Part shown: one piece after another, positions 1-10,857 of the stretch | Numbering within the stretch: position 1 is the first letter of the stretch | Layout of the letters: the number at the start of each line of letters is the position of its first letter | DNA from: Paenibacillus polymyxa | GTDB lineage: Bacteria; Bacillota; Bacilli; Paenibacillales; Paenibacillaceae | NCBI RefSeq assembly: GCF_001719045.1 | Contig: NZ_CP015423.1 | Coordinates: forward strand, 1,488,001-1,552,000 | Reading direction: 5' to 3' | DNA: 64,000 nucleotides | Translations under genes and position numbers: made by a program | The notes under the pieces: model-generated | Databases searched by the model: none | Told to the model about the DNA's origin: nothing | What the model saw: only the letters and a program-made list of their open reading frames with translations

Positions 1-1
1 G

Positions 2-217
2 GGATGTGATGATATAGAAGCCTGTCGTTATACCGAACCTCCACTGACGACTGTAAAACAAGACAAGCAAAAAATAGGCCGTCTAGCCGCTATGGTGCTG
101 TTTGACCTGATGAATAAACAAATGGATACGAAATGTATTAAAGTAGAGCCGGAACTAGTCATTCGTAGCTCCTGCGGAGCCCGGCAACATTGGAACCATA
201 CGAAGGTCAAGAGTTAG
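2..217 (+). CDS. LacI/GalR-family transcriptional regulator, C-terminal part (5' end outside window)
   Basis: Frame 2 is open from the window edge to TAG at 215-217 and encodes 71 residues of a sugar-binding regulator tail. GCDDIEACRYTEPPLTTV matches the last beta-strands of LacI-family effector domains (usually GFDD..A....P.LTTV), followed by the usual IGRLAA helix and a closing ELVIRSSCG strand. The DNA-binding part lies upstream, so neither ligand nor target can be read. It converges on glpK and shares a bidirectional terminator with it. Family assignment is fairly sure; partial gene. Confidence 0.8.
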   Translation, partial: GCDDIEACRYTEPPLTTVKQDKQKIGRLAAMVLFDLMNKQMDTKCIKVEPELVIRSSCGARQHWNHTKVKS

Positions 218-227
218 CATATGCCTT

Positions 228-267
228 AAAAAAGATGACTCCTGATAAATTCAGAAGTCATCTTTTT
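228..267. terminator. Bidirectional intrinsic terminator between the LacI gene and glpK
   Basis: A-run, then GATGACT (234-240), a 15-nt loop, AGTCATC (256-262) and a T-run. It works in both directions and separates the two convergent genes. Confidence 0.85.
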
Positions 268-301
268 GCAGTTTAATATTCATAGACCCATCGCTTATCT
301 A

Positions 302-1798
<1,497 letters not shown>

Positions 1799-1827
1799 TC
1801 ATCTCTCCCCGTGTAAATCCATCGTTT

Positions 1828-2652
1828 TTACGCTGTAAGTTTGTGATCCATTTTATGATTTTTATAAGTTCGACTCATACGGAAGGTAATCAAGAGTACA
1901 ATCACGATGATCCCTAGTAAAATCCAAAAAGCCGGAGTCACACTCCCCTTAAAAACGGCCTGATAAAATGGCCCTGCGAAAGATCCCCCCAATAGCGGTC
2001 CTATAACGGGCACCCATGCATATTTCCAGTTGGACGCCCCCTTACCGGGAATCGGTAGTAAATAATGCATCAGACGCGGCCCAAAATCCCTCGCTGGATT
2101 GATGGCATAGCCCGTTGTGCCTCCAAGGGATAAACCGATACTGACAACTAAAAAACCAACAATCAACGGTTTCAGGCCGTCTGTAAATGAATTGGCGCCA
2201 AACGACAGTAAAGCAAGAACAAAGATGAAAGTACCTATCATTTCACTAAGCACGTTTCCAAACGGATGATCAATAGCTGGTCCTGTCGCGAATACACTGA
2301 GTTTGGCTGCTGTGTCCTCCGTCTCTTTCCAGTGGGGCCAATAATGCAAAATAACGATCACTGCACCCGCCATGGCCCCGAGAAGCTGAGCCACAATATA
2401 GCCGGGAACATCTTGCCATGGAAAACTACCCTGAAATGCCAACGCCAGTGTAACTGCCGGATTCAAATGCGCTCCGCTGATTTGACCCACTGCATACACC
2501 GCAATAGCTACCGCGAGCCCCCAACCCATTCCGACCACAATCCAGCCGGAAGCGTGGGCAAATGACTTTTTCAGGGACACCCCTGCGCACACTCCGCCAC
2601 CTAGGGCAATAAGAATCATTGTCCCTATGAATTCGGCTGCGTATGGCGACAT
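1828..2652 (-). CDS. glpF: Glycerol uptake facilitator (aquaglyceroporin)
   Basis: Membrane channel of the MIP family that lets glycerol diffuse in for GlpK. 274 residues, about six membrane helices. Two half-helix motifs are intact: GAHLNPAVTLA (NPA at 64-66) and AINPARDFGPR (NPA at 185-187). The Asp after the second NPAR is typical of glycerol facilitators rather than water-only aquaporins. The start ATG follows AGGAGGTAGG. First gene of the glpF-glpK operon, with a leader hairpin and a cre-overlapped promoter upstream. Confidence 0.95.
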   Translation of the reverse strand: MSPYAAEFIGTMILIALGGGVCAGVSLKKSFAHASGWIVVGMGWGLAVAIAVYAVGQISGAHLNPAVTLALAFQGSFPWQDVPGYIVAQLLGAMAGAVIVILHYWPHWKETEDTAAKLSVFATGPAIDHPFGNVLSEMIGTFIFVLALLSFGANSFTDGLKPLIVGFLVVSIGLSLGGTTGYAINPARDFGPRLMHYLLPIPGKGASNWKYAWVPVIGPLLGGSFAGPFYQAVFKGSVTPAFWILLGIIVIVLLITFRMSRTYKNHKMDHKLTA

Positions 2653-2702
2653 ACAACCTACCTCCTCAATAGATCATCCGATTTTGATCGTTTTCATCGC
2701 AC

Positions 2703-2766
2703 AAAAAAAGAAAAGCCATCACAAACCAACCCTGTGCTGTACCATGGGATGTCTGCGTGGCTCTCT
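2703..2766 (-). terminator. Leader terminator upstream of glpF (candidate GlpP antitermination site)
   Basis: On the minus strand, in the roughly 140-nt leader, AGAGAGCCA (2766-2758) can pair with TGGCTTTTCT (2718-2709, one bulge), followed by a run of T. In Bacillus glpFK, a leader terminator is read through when GlpP binds glycerol-3-phosphate. The hairpin is visible; the GlpP link is inference, because glpP is not in the window. Confidence 0.5.
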
Positions 2767-2797
2767 TGTCTCCGTCACGATTATTAACTTAAATTTG

Positions 2798-2826
2798 ATA
2801 CTATATAAGCATGTAAGCGATGTCAA
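2798..2826 (-). promoter_or_regulatory. Sigma-A promoter of glpF-glpK
   Basis: On the minus strand, TTGACA (2826-2821), a 17-nt spacer and TAGTAT (2803-2798). This is a near-consensus promoter about 145 nt upstream of the glpF start. Confidence 0.8.
2812..2825. promoter_or_regulatory. cre box (CcpA site) overlapping the glpFK promoter
   Basis: TGTAAGCGATGTCA matches the cre consensus TGWAANCGNTNWCA at every defined position. It overlaps the -35 and spacer of the glpFK promoter, so CcpA/HPr-Ser-P would be expected to block transcription in glucose. Confidence 0.85.
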
Positions 2827-2863
2827 CTGCGGATTTACGTTTCTTCATAGCTTAAAATAATCG

Positions 2864-2893
2864 TTGACCATGTTAGATTCTCCGATTTATGAT
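2864..2893 (+). promoter_or_regulatory. Sigma-A promoter of the PTS permease gene
   Basis: TTGACC (2864-2869), an 18-nt spacer and TATGAT (2888-2893), about 77 nt before the ATG at 2970. It lies about 40 bp from the divergent glpFK promoter and its cre box. Confidence 0.65.
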
Positions 2894-2969
2894 GTGAAAA
2901 AATGGTTTAATGTGAGGATTTCAGGATGAATACGACACTCCCAAACTCGATGAAGAAGGGAAGAATGTT

Positions 2970-4451
2970 ATGCTGAAATTTCTGCAAAAAATCGGCAAGT
3001 CGTTAATGCTTCCAGTAGCCACTCTACCCGCTGCAGGGATCTTGCAAGGATTAGCTCTGATTAATTATGAAACGGATATACCACTTGGTCCCGGAGTTGG
3101 CGGATTTCTGAATCATTATATCACTCCTTTTCTGAACGAGGGGGCGGGGGCCATCTTCGGTAACCTTGCGCTCATTTTCTCCATTGGTGTTGCCATTGGT
3201 CTGGCAGGCGACGCAGTAGCCGCATTATCGGCAGTCATTGCCTATATGGTGCTGACCCGTATTTTGGCGGCAGTGCCGGGTATATTTGCATATATTCCAG
3301 ACGACGTCAAGCTGGACATGGGCGTATTGGGGGGTATTTTTATCGGTGGATGGTCTGCTTTTCTGTTTAAAAAATATCATAATATTCAGCTCCCGGATTG
3401 GCTTGGCTTCTTCTCAGGCAAACGCTTTGTCCCCATGATCACCGCCTTTACGACCATGATTCTGGCCATTCTGCTCGGCATGATCTGGAGTCCGATACAA
3501 GATGGGATTGCAGTCTTCGGCAACTGGATTGTCGGCTTTGGCGGAATCGGATCAATGGTATTCATGATTGCCAATCGGCTGCTGATCCCGCTCGGTTTGC
3601 ATCATGTGTTGAACTCGATCGCATGGTTTCAAATTGGTGACTACACCAATGCTGCCGGTGAGGTCGTTCATGGTGACCTGACGCGTTTTTTTGCAGGCGA
3701 TACATCGGCGGGTATATTCATGTCCGGCTTTTTCCCCATTATGATGTTCGCGCTGCCAGCAGCAGCCCTCGCATTCATCCATACCGCCAAACCGGAAAAA
3801 CGTAAAGCCGTCGCTTCCATCTTCATCGGTTCTGCGCTGGCATCGTTCCTGACCGGAATTACCGAGCCCCTCGAATTTTCGTTTATGTTCATTGCACCAT
3901 TGCTTTACGGCGTTCATGCTCTGCTGACAGGCCTGAGTGGCCTGGTCGTATACCTACTGGATGTCAAACTTGGCTTTTCTTTTTCAGCAGGACTCATTGA
4001 CTATCTGGTCAATATGAAACTCTCCACCCATCCGTTGCGAATGATCCCGGTCGGACTTGTCTTCGCCCTCATCTATTACTTTCTGTTCCGATTTATCATT
4101 CTCAAATTCAACCTAAAAACTCCTGGGCGTGAAGACGATGTAGAAGACAGTCTCCTGTCTGAGGCTAACGAATCTGTACCCAATGGAAAGGCAAGCACCA
4201 CATCCAACACTCAGTCCAGTCAGGCAGGCAGAATACTAACCTATCTCGGCGGTTCAGACAATATCCAAAGCATTGATGCCTGCATCACGCGGCTGCGTCT
4301 TGTCGTCAAAGACGACAAAGCGGTTAACGATCAAGCTCTCAAGCAGCTCGGAGCGTCGGGAATCATCAGGCTTGGTAATGGTACCCTGCAGGTTATTTTC
4401 GGGACTCGGTCCGAAATTCTGAAAGATGAAATACAGCGGCTGATGTCATAG
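2970..4451 (+). CDS. PTS sugar permease IICB, N-acetylglucosamine/glucose type
   Basis: Membrane permease that imports and phosphorylates a hexose using HPr. The 493 residues are arranged as IIC (about 1-385, opening MLKFLQKIGKSLMLPVATLP), a linker, then IIB (about 415-493). The IIB phosphocysteine is Cys438 in SIDACITRLRL. LIPLGLHHVLN and GITEPLEFSFMF are typical sugar-binding IIC motifs. Overall pattern is closest in memory to Bacillus NagP, so GlcNAc is the best guess, but glucose or glucosamine is possible. No IIA domain is present, so a general IIA-Glc must serve it. SD AAGGGAAG; monocistronic with its own terminator. Confidence 0.85.
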   Translation: MLKFLQKIGKSLMLPVATLPAAGILQGLALINYETDIPLGPGVGGFLNHYITPFLNEGAGAIFGNLALIFSIGVAIGLAGDAVAALSAVIAYMVLTRILAAVPGIFAYIPDDVKLDMGVLGGIFIGGWSAFLFKKYHNIQLPDWLGFFSGKRFVPMITAFTTMILAILLGMIWSPIQDGIAVFGNWIVGFGGIGSMVFMIANRLLIPLGLHHVLNSIAWFQIGDYTNAAGEVVHGDLTRFFAGDTSAGIFMSGFFPIMMFALPAAALAFIHTAKPEKRKAVASIFIGSALASFLTGITEPLEFSFMFIAPLLYGVHALLTGLSGLVVYLLDVKLGFSFSAGLIDYLVNMKLSTHPLRMIPVGLVFALIYYFLFRFIILKFNLKTPGREDDVEDSLLSEANESVPNGKASTTSNTQSSQAGRILTYLGGSDNIQSIDACITRLRLVVKDDKAVNDQALKQLGASGIIRLGNGTLQVIFGTRSEILKDEIQRLMS

Positions 4452-4469
4452 CTGAATCCCTAACTTAAA

Positions 4470-4510
4470 CACGTGCGTTCTTCATATAACAGACGCGCGT
4501 GCTTTTTTTT
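4470..4510 (+). terminator. Intrinsic terminator after the PTS permease
   Basis: CACGTGCGT (4470-4478) pairs with ACGCGCGTG (4493-4501) with one wobble, followed by eight T. Confidence 0.85.
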
Positions 4511-4647
4511 AGTAATAAACGTTTCAAATTTTTTGTTTTTGGTTAAGGCAATGCACATAAATGGGTAACAGCTTCATATGATGGAGCTAAACCATTTACA
4601 ACTTGTTTAGCAGGCAGATTATCTCAGACAGCAAGGAGGGAAATGAT

Positions 4648-5931
4648 GTGAAGACAGTACAATGGCTGGTATTATGTCTTGCTTTTCTCACGATGTTCAG
4701 TGCTTGTAGTGAACCCTCGTCCTCTGAAAGTCAATCATCTGAAACTAATTTGTCAAACAGAAAAAAGATAACGCTTACATTGTGGTACTGGAACCGTTCC
4801 ATTGACGATGAACTACTCGCCCAGGCGGAAAAACAATTTCCCAACATTGAATTAAAAACTCAAAAAATAGGCGGTGACTTCAAAGCCAAACTGAAGACAA
4901 CGCTCGCAGCTCGTTCCGGTGAACCAGACATCGTAGCTCTGAACGATTGGATGGTGGAGCTGTTCCCCAGTGCGGATCGTTTTTATGACTTAAGGGAACT
5001 CGGAGCAGACCGCTTGAAGGATCAATATTTGGAATGGAAATGGAATCAAGGGATCACTCCTGATGGTAAAATGATTGCATTTCCCATGGATACTGGGCCT
5101 ACCGCCCTCTTCTATCGAAGTGATCTGTTTGCACAAGCAGGCTTGCCTAGTGAGCCTGAAAAGGTTAGTGCCTCCATCCGCACATGGGATGATTACATGG
5201 CAGCCGGAGAACAACTTCAGCAGAAATTCGGAAGCCGTTCATTTTTGGCTGATAATATTGTAAACGTTTACAATCAGGTACTCGCTCAGCACACAAACCT
5301 TTACTTCAAGCCGGATGGCAGCTACATCGGCAATCAATCTCCTGACATCCGTCTGGGCTGGAAAACCGCTGTCGATTTCCACAAGAAGCATCTGCTCGCC
5401 AATGCGGATGGCTGGACTCCCGAATGGAACGCTTCGGTCAATAACGGCAAAATTGCCTCTTTTGTAGGGGCTATCTGGATGAAGCAAGTTCTCACAGAGG
5501 CCGCGCCGGATACAGCGGGCAAATGGAGAGTCGCCCGTGCTCCTGGAGGAGACGGCAACCTGGGTGGTTCTTTCATTTCTATCCTCAAATCCAGCAAACA
5601 TCCCAAAGAAGCTTTTGAAGTCCTGACCTGGCTGCAAAACCCGGAACACCAGCTGGAAGCCTACCACAAAATCGGACTGTTCCCGTCCACTCCCGGCGTC
5701 TATGACGATCCTATCATGGAGACACCCGAGCCTTTCTTTGGTGGTCAGGCCACCGGACTCATCTTTGCCACTTCCGCACGTCATGTGAAAAGCAGCTATT
5801 TCGGCGAGCGCTATCCTGTCATCCACGGCATTGTGACCCGTCGCCTTGCTAATGTCGCCAAGCAGGATGCCAATCCCGATGCATTATGGACGGAAACCAT
5901 GGATCGAATCGAACGGGAATTACAGCGATAA
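4648..5931 (+). CDS. ABC-type sugar-binding lipoprotein
   Basis: Extracellular solute-binding protein of the family-1 (MalE/UgpB-like) type, tethered to the membrane by lipid. I place the start at GTG 4648, because AAGGAGGG (4633-4640) sits 7 nt before it; a longer reading from TTG 4603 has no SD. This gives 427 residues: a short signal (KTVQWLVLCLAFLTMF), lipobox FSAC, a Ser-rich linker, then ITLTLWYWNRS and WNQGITPDGKMIAFPMD, which resemble sugar-binding protein lobes. It heads a three-gene importer with two permeases and no ATPase, so an MsmX-type shared ATPase is likely. Substrate unknown. Confidence 0.9.
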   Translation: MKTVQWLVLCLAFLTMFSACSEPSSSESQSSETNLSNRKKITLTLWYWNRSIDDELLAQAEKQFPNIELKTQKIGGDFKAKLKTTLAARSGEPDIVALNDWMVELFPSADRFYDLRELGADRLKDQYLEWKWNQGITPDGKMIAFPMDTGPTALFYRSDLFAQAGLPSEPEKVSASIRTWDDYMAAGEQLQQKFGSRSFLADNIVNVYNQVLAQHTNLYFKPDGSYIGNQSPDIRLGWKTAVDFHKKHLLANADGWTPEWNASVNNGKIASFVGAIWMKQVLTEAAPDTAGKWRVARAPGGDGNLGGSFISILKSSKHPKEAFEVLTWLQNPEHQLEAYHKIGLFPSTPGVYDDPIMETPEPFFGGQATGLIFATSARHVKSSYFGERYPVIHGIVTRRLANVAKQDANPDALWTETMDRIERELQR

Positions 5932-5963
5932 AAAACAAAATTCAAAAAAGGCGTGTGGACATT

Positions 5964-6839
5964 ATGCTGAGAGAAATCTGGAAGCACCGTGTCGTTTATG
6001 CTGCGATCTCGCCGTTTTATCTGCTGTTTGGCATCTTTGGACTGTTTCCGATTGGCTTTTCATTATATCTAGCGTTTCACAAATGGGACGGGATCGGAGA
6101 CATGACCTACAACGGCTGGGGCAATTTTCGCTACCTTGTGACAGACAATGAATTTTGGCAGGCTGTAGGCAACACCTTTGTGATCTGGGTGTATGCAACG
6201 ATTCCGATGCTATTCTTCGCACTGATTATTGCCTTTCTGCTTTATGCCCCTTTTGTGAAAATGCGCACCTTATGGCGAGTTGGATTCTTCCTGCCCAATG
6301 TGACGTCTATTGTGGCTGTTGCCATCATATTTGGTGCCTTATTTGCCAACAATTTTGGATTTCTCAACTACCTTCTGCAACTCTTGGGACTACCCATGGT
6401 TCAATGGTTGAATGTGCCATGGGGTATCCAAATTGCCATTTCTTCTATGGTCGTATGGAGATGGATGGGCTATAACGCAATCATCTATTTGGCCGGACTC
6501 CAGAGTATTCCGCATGTGCTGTATGAGGCCGCCAAAATAGACGGGGCAACCGGAGCGCAAGCTTTTTTCCGCATCACTATCCCCATGCTGCGCCCAGTCA
6601 TTCTGTTTACGGTCATTACGTCCACCATCGGCGGTATGCAGCTCTTCACCGAGCCACAGGTCCTGGTCGGTAATGACGGCGGTTCCGGGGCAAGTGGCAT
6701 GACCATCGTTTTATACCTGTACCGCGAGTCGTTCATTAACAACTATTTTGGATATGGTGCAGCCGTCGGATGGGGCATGTTCCTCATCATTGCTCTATTC
6801 TCCATCATAAACTGGAAACTCGTTCAAGGTAAAAAATAA
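5964..6839 (+). CDS. ABC sugar transporter permease, MalF-like
   Basis: Inner-membrane permease subunit with about six helices. The ATG at 5964 (MLREIWKH) is preceded by AAAGGCG about 10 nt upstream. The frame is open further upstream, but that part would overlap the preceding gene and is not protein-like. The EAA loop that docks the ATPase is intact: YEAAKIDGATGAQAFFRITI. 291 residues, usual length. It follows the binding protein by 32 bp and precedes the second permease by 22 bp. Confidence 0.93.
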   Translation: MLREIWKHRVVYAAISPFYLLFGIFGLFPIGFSLYLAFHKWDGIGDMTYNGWGNFRYLVTDNEFWQAVGNTFVIWVYATIPMLFFALIIAFLLYAPFVKMRTLWRVGFFLPNVTSIVAVAIIFGALFANNFGFLNYLLQLLGLPMVQWLNVPWGIQIAISSMVVWRWMGYNAIIYLAGLQSIPHVLYEAAKIDGATGAQAFFRITIPMLRPVILFTVITSTIGGMQLFTEPQVLVGNDGGSGASGMTIVLYLYRESFINNYFGYGAAVGWGMFLIIALFSIINWKLVQGKK

Positions 6840-6861
6840 CGATGGGAAGGAGCTTCACAAC

Positions 6862-7689
6862 ATGATGCAGACACGCGCAAAATCCTTTGTTTTATATGCC
6901 GGATTGTTGGTGGGAATCATCCTGTCGATGTTTCCATTTTACTGGCTGATCGTCATGGCAACTCGTACCACTTCAGACATCTACCGTTTTCCACCGCAAT
7001 TGTGGTTTGGCAGCCACTTCTTGGATAACATAACGAGAGTATTACAGCAGATTAATTTTGCCGGAGCCTTTTTTAATACCCTTTTTGTAGCCAGTTCTGT
7101 TACCCTATTGGTTCTGTTTTTCGATTCACTGGCAGGTTTTGCATTCGCCAAGTTTGATTTTCCGGGCAAAAAAGTGCTATTTATCGTTCTGCTAGCTACA
7201 ATGATGGTCCCTTCACAACTTTCGCTTGTCCCCTCCTTTGTCATGATGGCCTCCTTTGGATGGGTAGGTACGTTCAAAGCGCTTATCATCCCGGGGATGG
7301 TTAATGCCTTCGGCATTTTCTGGATTCGTCAATATGCGGAAGAATCCATCCCAAAGGAGCTGCTGGATGCGGGCCGGATGGACGGATGCAGCTTTTTTCG
7401 ACTGTACTTGAATGTAGCACTGCCTATTCTACGTCCTGCGTTCGCTTTTCTCGGCGCGTTTACCTTTATAGGAGCTTGGAATGATTATTTATGGCCGCTA
7501 ATCGTCTTAACGGATGAGCGTAAATTCACGCTCCAGATTGCACTGTCACAATTGAACGGGATTTACAATACGGATTATGCGATGGTCATTGCGGGCACCC
7601 TGCTGGCTGTACTGCCACTTATTATTTTGTTTCTTTTCATTAGCCGCCAGTTTATTTCCGATCTTGCCGCCGGAGCGGTCAAAGATTAG
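6862..7689 (+). CDS. ABC sugar transporter permease, MalG-like
   Basis: Second membrane subunit, 275 residues, about six helices. The EAA-type loop reads ELLDAGRMDGCSFFRLYLN, with Gly at the expected place but EAA replaced by ELLDAG, which is common in the MalG branch. GATGGGAAGGAG lies upstream of tandem ATG codons (6862, 6865). Last gene of the importer operon; no ATPase follows, and transcription of the next gene starts from its own promoter at 7696. Confidence 0.93.
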   Translation: MMQTRAKSFVLYAGLLVGIILSMFPFYWLIVMATRTTSDIYRFPPQLWFGSHFLDNITRVLQQINFAGAFFNTLFVASSVTLLVLFFDSLAGFAFAKFDFPGKKVLFIVLLATMMVPSQLSLVPSFVMMASFGWVGTFKALIIPGMVNAFGIFWIRQYAEESIPKELLDAGRMDGCSFFRLYLNVALPILRPAFAFLGAFTFIGAWNDYLWPLIVLTDERKFTLQIALSQLNGIYNTDYAMVIAGTLLAVLPLIILFLFISRQFISDLAAGAVKD

Positions 7690-7695
7690 ATTTAC

Positions 7696-7725
7696 TTGAA
7701 TTCCCTTATTCATTTCATGTATAAT
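7696..7725 (+). promoter_or_regulatory. Sigma-A promoter of the alcohol dehydrogenase gene
   Basis: TTGAAT (7696-7701), an 18-nt spacer and TATAAT (7720-7725), leaving a leader of about 105 nt in which I see no clear riboswitch. Confidence 0.7.
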
Positions 7726-7837
7726 AGTTAATCGTCATTTCAAATAGCTTACATGATGAAGTTAGGTATCCAACAGGCAATCAGGTTAAGCGATTTACGA
7801 TTTGAACATGAACTATGAACTGAGGGGAACTTTCCAG

Positions 7838-9010
7838 ATGAACAAATTCACATATTATAACCCCACCAAATTAATATTTGGAGACAATCAAATTGAAGAA
7901 CTGCAGCAGGAGCTGCTGAATTACGGCAAAAATATTTTACTGATATACGGAGGCGGAAGTGTCAAGCGAAATGGTCTGTATGACCAAGTATTAAACGCGT
8001 TAGAGCCGCTACATCTTAACATTCATGAATTGTCCGGCGTAGAGCCGAATCCGCGCTTGTCCACCGTTAAGAAGGGCATCGACATTTGCCGAAATGAAAA
8101 CATCGACTTCTTACTTGCAGTAGGCGGCGGAAGCGTTATTGATTGCACCAAAGCCATCGCAGCAGGGGCTAAATATGACGGCGATGTGTGGGATATTATC
8201 AACAAAAAGCACATGCCGACCGAGGCTCTACCATTCGGCACCATCCTCACACTCGCCGCCACCGGTTCAGAAATGAATCCGGATTCTGTTATCACCAACT
8301 GGGAAACGAACGAAAAATACGTATGGGGCAGCACGGTGACGCATCCGAAATTTTCGATTCTGGACCCAAAAAACACCTTCTCTGTGCCACGTGATCAGAC
8401 GGTATATGGCATGGTGGATATGATGAGCCATGTGTTTGAACAGTATTTTCACAATGTTAAAAATACACCGTTGCAAGATCGTATGTGCTTTTCCGTGCTG
8501 CAAACCGTGATCGAAACTGCACCTAAACTGCTGGAGGATTTGCACAACTACGAGCATCGTGAAACGATTTTATATGCCGGAACGATTGCTCTTAACGGAA
8601 CACTGCAAATGGGCTACTTCGGGGATTGGGCTTCGCATACGATTGAACATGCATTATCCGCTGTATATGATATTCCTCATGCTGGCGGTCTGGCAATTCT
8701 GTTTCCCAACTGGATGAGACATACAGTGGATCAGGATGCTGCACGCATGAAGCGGCTGATGCTCAGCATGTTTGACTTAGACACCGTAGGTAAAACAGAT
8801 AGAGAAATCGCCTTGGAAGGTATTGATCGTCTTAGTGCATTCTGGACAAGTCTCGGTGCCCCTTCTACGCTGGCCGATTACAATATTAATGATGAGCAAT
8901 TGGAAAAAATCGCGGACATTGCAGCCCGTGAAATGGAGTACGGAGGCTTTGGTAATTATAAAAAGCTGAATCAAGAAGATATTTTAGCTATTTTGCGTGC
9001 ATCGTTATAA
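7838..9010 (+). CDS. Iron-containing alcohol dehydrogenase (butanol dehydrogenase type)
   Basis: NAD(P)H-dependent group III alcohol dehydrogenase that reduces aldehydes to alcohols in fermentation. ATG 7838 has GAGGGGAA 8 nt upstream; the longer frame from 7802 lacks an SD. 390 residues. Visible features are [17 protein letters not shown] (nucleotide-binding GGGS), [12 protein letters not shown] (Asp and His metal ligands) and [19 protein letters not shown] (remaining His ligands). The sequence resembles Bacillus YugJ/YugK and clostridial BdhA. Monocistronic, with its own promoter and a strong terminator. Confidence 0.92.
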   Translation: MNKFTYYNPTKLIFGDNQIEELQQELLNYGKNILLIYGGGSVKRNGLYDQVLNALEPLHLNIHELSGVEPNPRLSTVKKGIDICRNENIDFLLAVGGGSVIDCTKAIAAGAKYDGDVWDIINKKHMPTEALPFGTILTLAATGSEMNPDSVITNWETNEKYVWGSTVTHPKFSILDPKNTFSVPRDQTVYGMVDMMSHVFEQYFHNVKNTPLQDRMCFSVLQTVIETAPKLLEDLHNYEHRETILYAGTIALNGTLQMGYFGDWASHTIEHALSAVYDIPHAGGLAILFPNWMRHTVDQDAARMKRLMLSMFDLDTVGKTDREIALEGIDRLSAFWTSLGAPSTLADYNINDEQLEKIADIAAREMEYGGFGNYKKLNQEDILAILRASL

Positions 9011-9015
9011 CATTT

Positions 9016-9062
9016 AAAAGGGAGTGTCCTCAAGCCTGTGATGGCTGAGGGCACTCCCTTTT
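9016..9062. terminator. Bidirectional terminator between the ADH and symporter genes
   Basis: A 17-bp arm AAAAGGGAGTGTCCTCA (9016-9032) pairs perfectly except one position with TGAGGGCACTCCCTTTT (9046-9062). It serves two convergent genes. Confidence 0.9.
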
Positions 9063-9067
9063 GGAAT

Positions 9068-10486
9068 TTATGAATTAACCGTGTGTCCCTTTTCTTCTAC
9101 TTGAATAGCTGCCCCTACACTGGCACCTGCAAGAATGCCCTTTTTCTTATTAGGATACAGAGAATCCATATAGGTTCGGGTTTCCGCAACTACAATTCCT
9201 GATAAGCCGAGCAGTGCAATCAGGTTCGGGAAAGCCATCATTGCGTTAAAGATATCTGCCAGCAGCCAAATGGCTTCCAACTTGATGAACGCACCTCCTG
9301 CCACAAGTGCGATGAACAAATAACGGTATGGTTTAATCCATTTGACACCCAGTAAATATTCAACACAACGTTCCCCGTAGTAACTCCAGCCCAGTATCGT
9401 TGTGAACGCAAATAAAATAAGGCTAATCGTCACGAGCTCTGCACCAGCCGGAAAGGCACTGGAAAACGCATGCTGGGTCATCAGACCTCCATCGTCATTT
9501 CCACTCCATATTCCCGTAACCAGCAACGTAAATCCCGTCAGATTACAAATAATCATTGTATCAATAAATACGCCTGTCATGGATATCAGCCCTTGTTCTG
9601 CAGGCCATTTCGTCTTAGCAGCAGCTGCTGCAATTGGCGCACTTCCCAAACCGGCTTCATTAGCAAAAATACCTCTGGCAACTCCGCTTCGCATCGCCAA
9701 CATAATCGTCGCTCCGGCAAATCCACCCGTTGCAGATGTGGTCGAGAAGGCCCCTTGTAATACTAAAGCAATCGCATGAGGAAGCTCTCCTGCAAACTTA
9801 ATGAGTACAATTAAGCAAACTACGATATAGAGCCCCGACATGAATGGAACAATCTTTGTGGATACCTTGGCAATACTTTTGAGTCCTCCAATCGTAACAA
9901 CAGCCGTTAACACGGAAATAATGATCGCTGTAACTACCGTTGGCACTCCAAAGCTACTTTCCGTCGAAGAAACGATAGCCTTTACTTGCGGAAAAGTACC
10001 GATTCCAAATAGGGCTACAAGAACACCAGAAAAGGCAAACAACATCGCCAACGGCTTGAAACGGCGGCCAAGTCCGTTTTCAATATAATACATCGGACCA
10101 CCCGAAAATTGTCCGTTCCGGTCTTTAACACGGTATTTAACGGATAATAATCCTTCCGCATATTTGGTTGCCATCCCGAAAAAAGCTGCAACCAGCATCC
10201 AGAATAATGAACCGGGCCCACCCAGTTTGATTGCTGTTGCCACGCCGACGATACTTCCTGTACCTACAGTAGCTGCCAGTGCCGTGCTCAATGCTCCGAA
10301 GCTGCTTACATCTCCACTACCTTCGTCCGGCGCTTTACCAATTAGCTTGAGCGCCAAAGGCAATCGAATAACCTGGAGCAGCTTCAAACGGATCGTTAGC
10401 CACAACCCAGTGCCCATTACGAGAATAAGAAGCGGTGCTCCCCATATCCAGCTGTCAATCGTCTCTAATACATGTACCAAATTCAT
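9068..10486 (-). CDS. Alanine/glycine:cation symporter (AGCS family)
   Basis: Sodium- or proton-coupled importer of small amino acids. The ATG at 10486 (MNLVHVLETI) follows GGAGGAG; the frame runs further upstream but lacks an SD. 472 residues, about 11 helices, with family motifs TVGTGSIVGVATAI, FWMLVAAFFGMATKYAE and RGIFANEAGLGSAPIAA. A tandem glycine riboswitch lies directly upstream on the same strand, so glycine is probably a real substrate. Its own promoter is at 10858-10887. Confidence 0.92.
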   Translation of the reverse strand: MNLVHVLETIDSWIWGAPLLILVMGTGLWLTIRLKLLQVIRLPLALKLIGKAPDEGSGDVSSFGALSTALAATVGTGSIVGVATAIKLGGPGSLFWMLVAAFFGMATKYAEGLLSVKYRVKDRNGQFSGGPMYYIENGLGRRFKPLAMLFAFSGVLVALFGIGTFPQVKAIVSSTESSFGVPTVVTAIIISVLTAVVTIGGLKSIAKVSTKIVPFMSGLYIVVCLIVLIKFAGELPHAIALVLQGAFSTTSATGGFAGATIMLAMRSGVARGIFANEAGLGSAPIAAAAAKTKWPAEQGLISMTGVFIDTMIICNLTGFTLLVTGIWSGNDDGGLMTQHAFSSAFPAGAELVTISLILFAFTTILGWSYYGERCVEYLLGVKWIKPYRYLFIALVAGGAFIKLEAIWLLADIFNAMMAFPNLIALLGLSGIVVAETRTYMDSLYPNKKKGILAGASVGAAIQVEEKGHTVNS

Positions 10487-10648
10487 TTCAACCCGCTCCT
10501 CCAGCATATTAGAAAACAAAAAAGAGTCAAATCCGCTGATTCGACTCCTGGAGAGGTTAAAGGCACGAAAAAATACAACCATCTTGTGCAGGTTTCTACC
10601 TCAATAGCTCATAAAAAAGCCTAGGGCATTCCCTGTCACAGGTTATTC

Positions 10649-10825
10649 GCGTCTCTGTCCTTTTGCCTGAGAGTTTAAGCAGATGTTATCTGCGGTGCAC
10701 CTTCGGCGCCCAATTAAGGGTCTCTCCAGAGTTCTGTCCGTTTACGGTCCCCGCTTGTTGCTGTAATCAGCCTAAGCACCTGAGAGTTTTGCCCCTTCGG
10801 TCGGAACCTTCGTTCCATCTCCCGC
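10649..10825 (-). ncRNA. Tandem glycine riboswitch upstream of the symporter gene
   Basis: Read on the minus strand there are two aptamers in series. The first contains GCGGGAGA, GACCGAAGGGGCAA, CTCTCAGG and ends near GGAGAGACC. The second contains GCGCCGAAGGTGCACC and CTCTCAGGCAAAAGGACAGAG. Both carry the conserved GCCGAAGG/CTCTCAGG cores of the gcvT element. A T-run follows at 10618-10613, but I cannot resolve the terminator hairpin by eye, so ON or OFF behaviour is not decided. Confidence 0.93.
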
Positions 10826-10857
10826 AAACATCAACCAGACATATGAAATTTTTATTC

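Noticed and set aside
4603..4647. Longer N-terminus for the sugar-binding lipoprotein from TTG 4603
   Set aside because: No SD before TTG, whereas GTG 4648 has AAGGAGGG at 7 nt and starts a proper lipoprotein signal.
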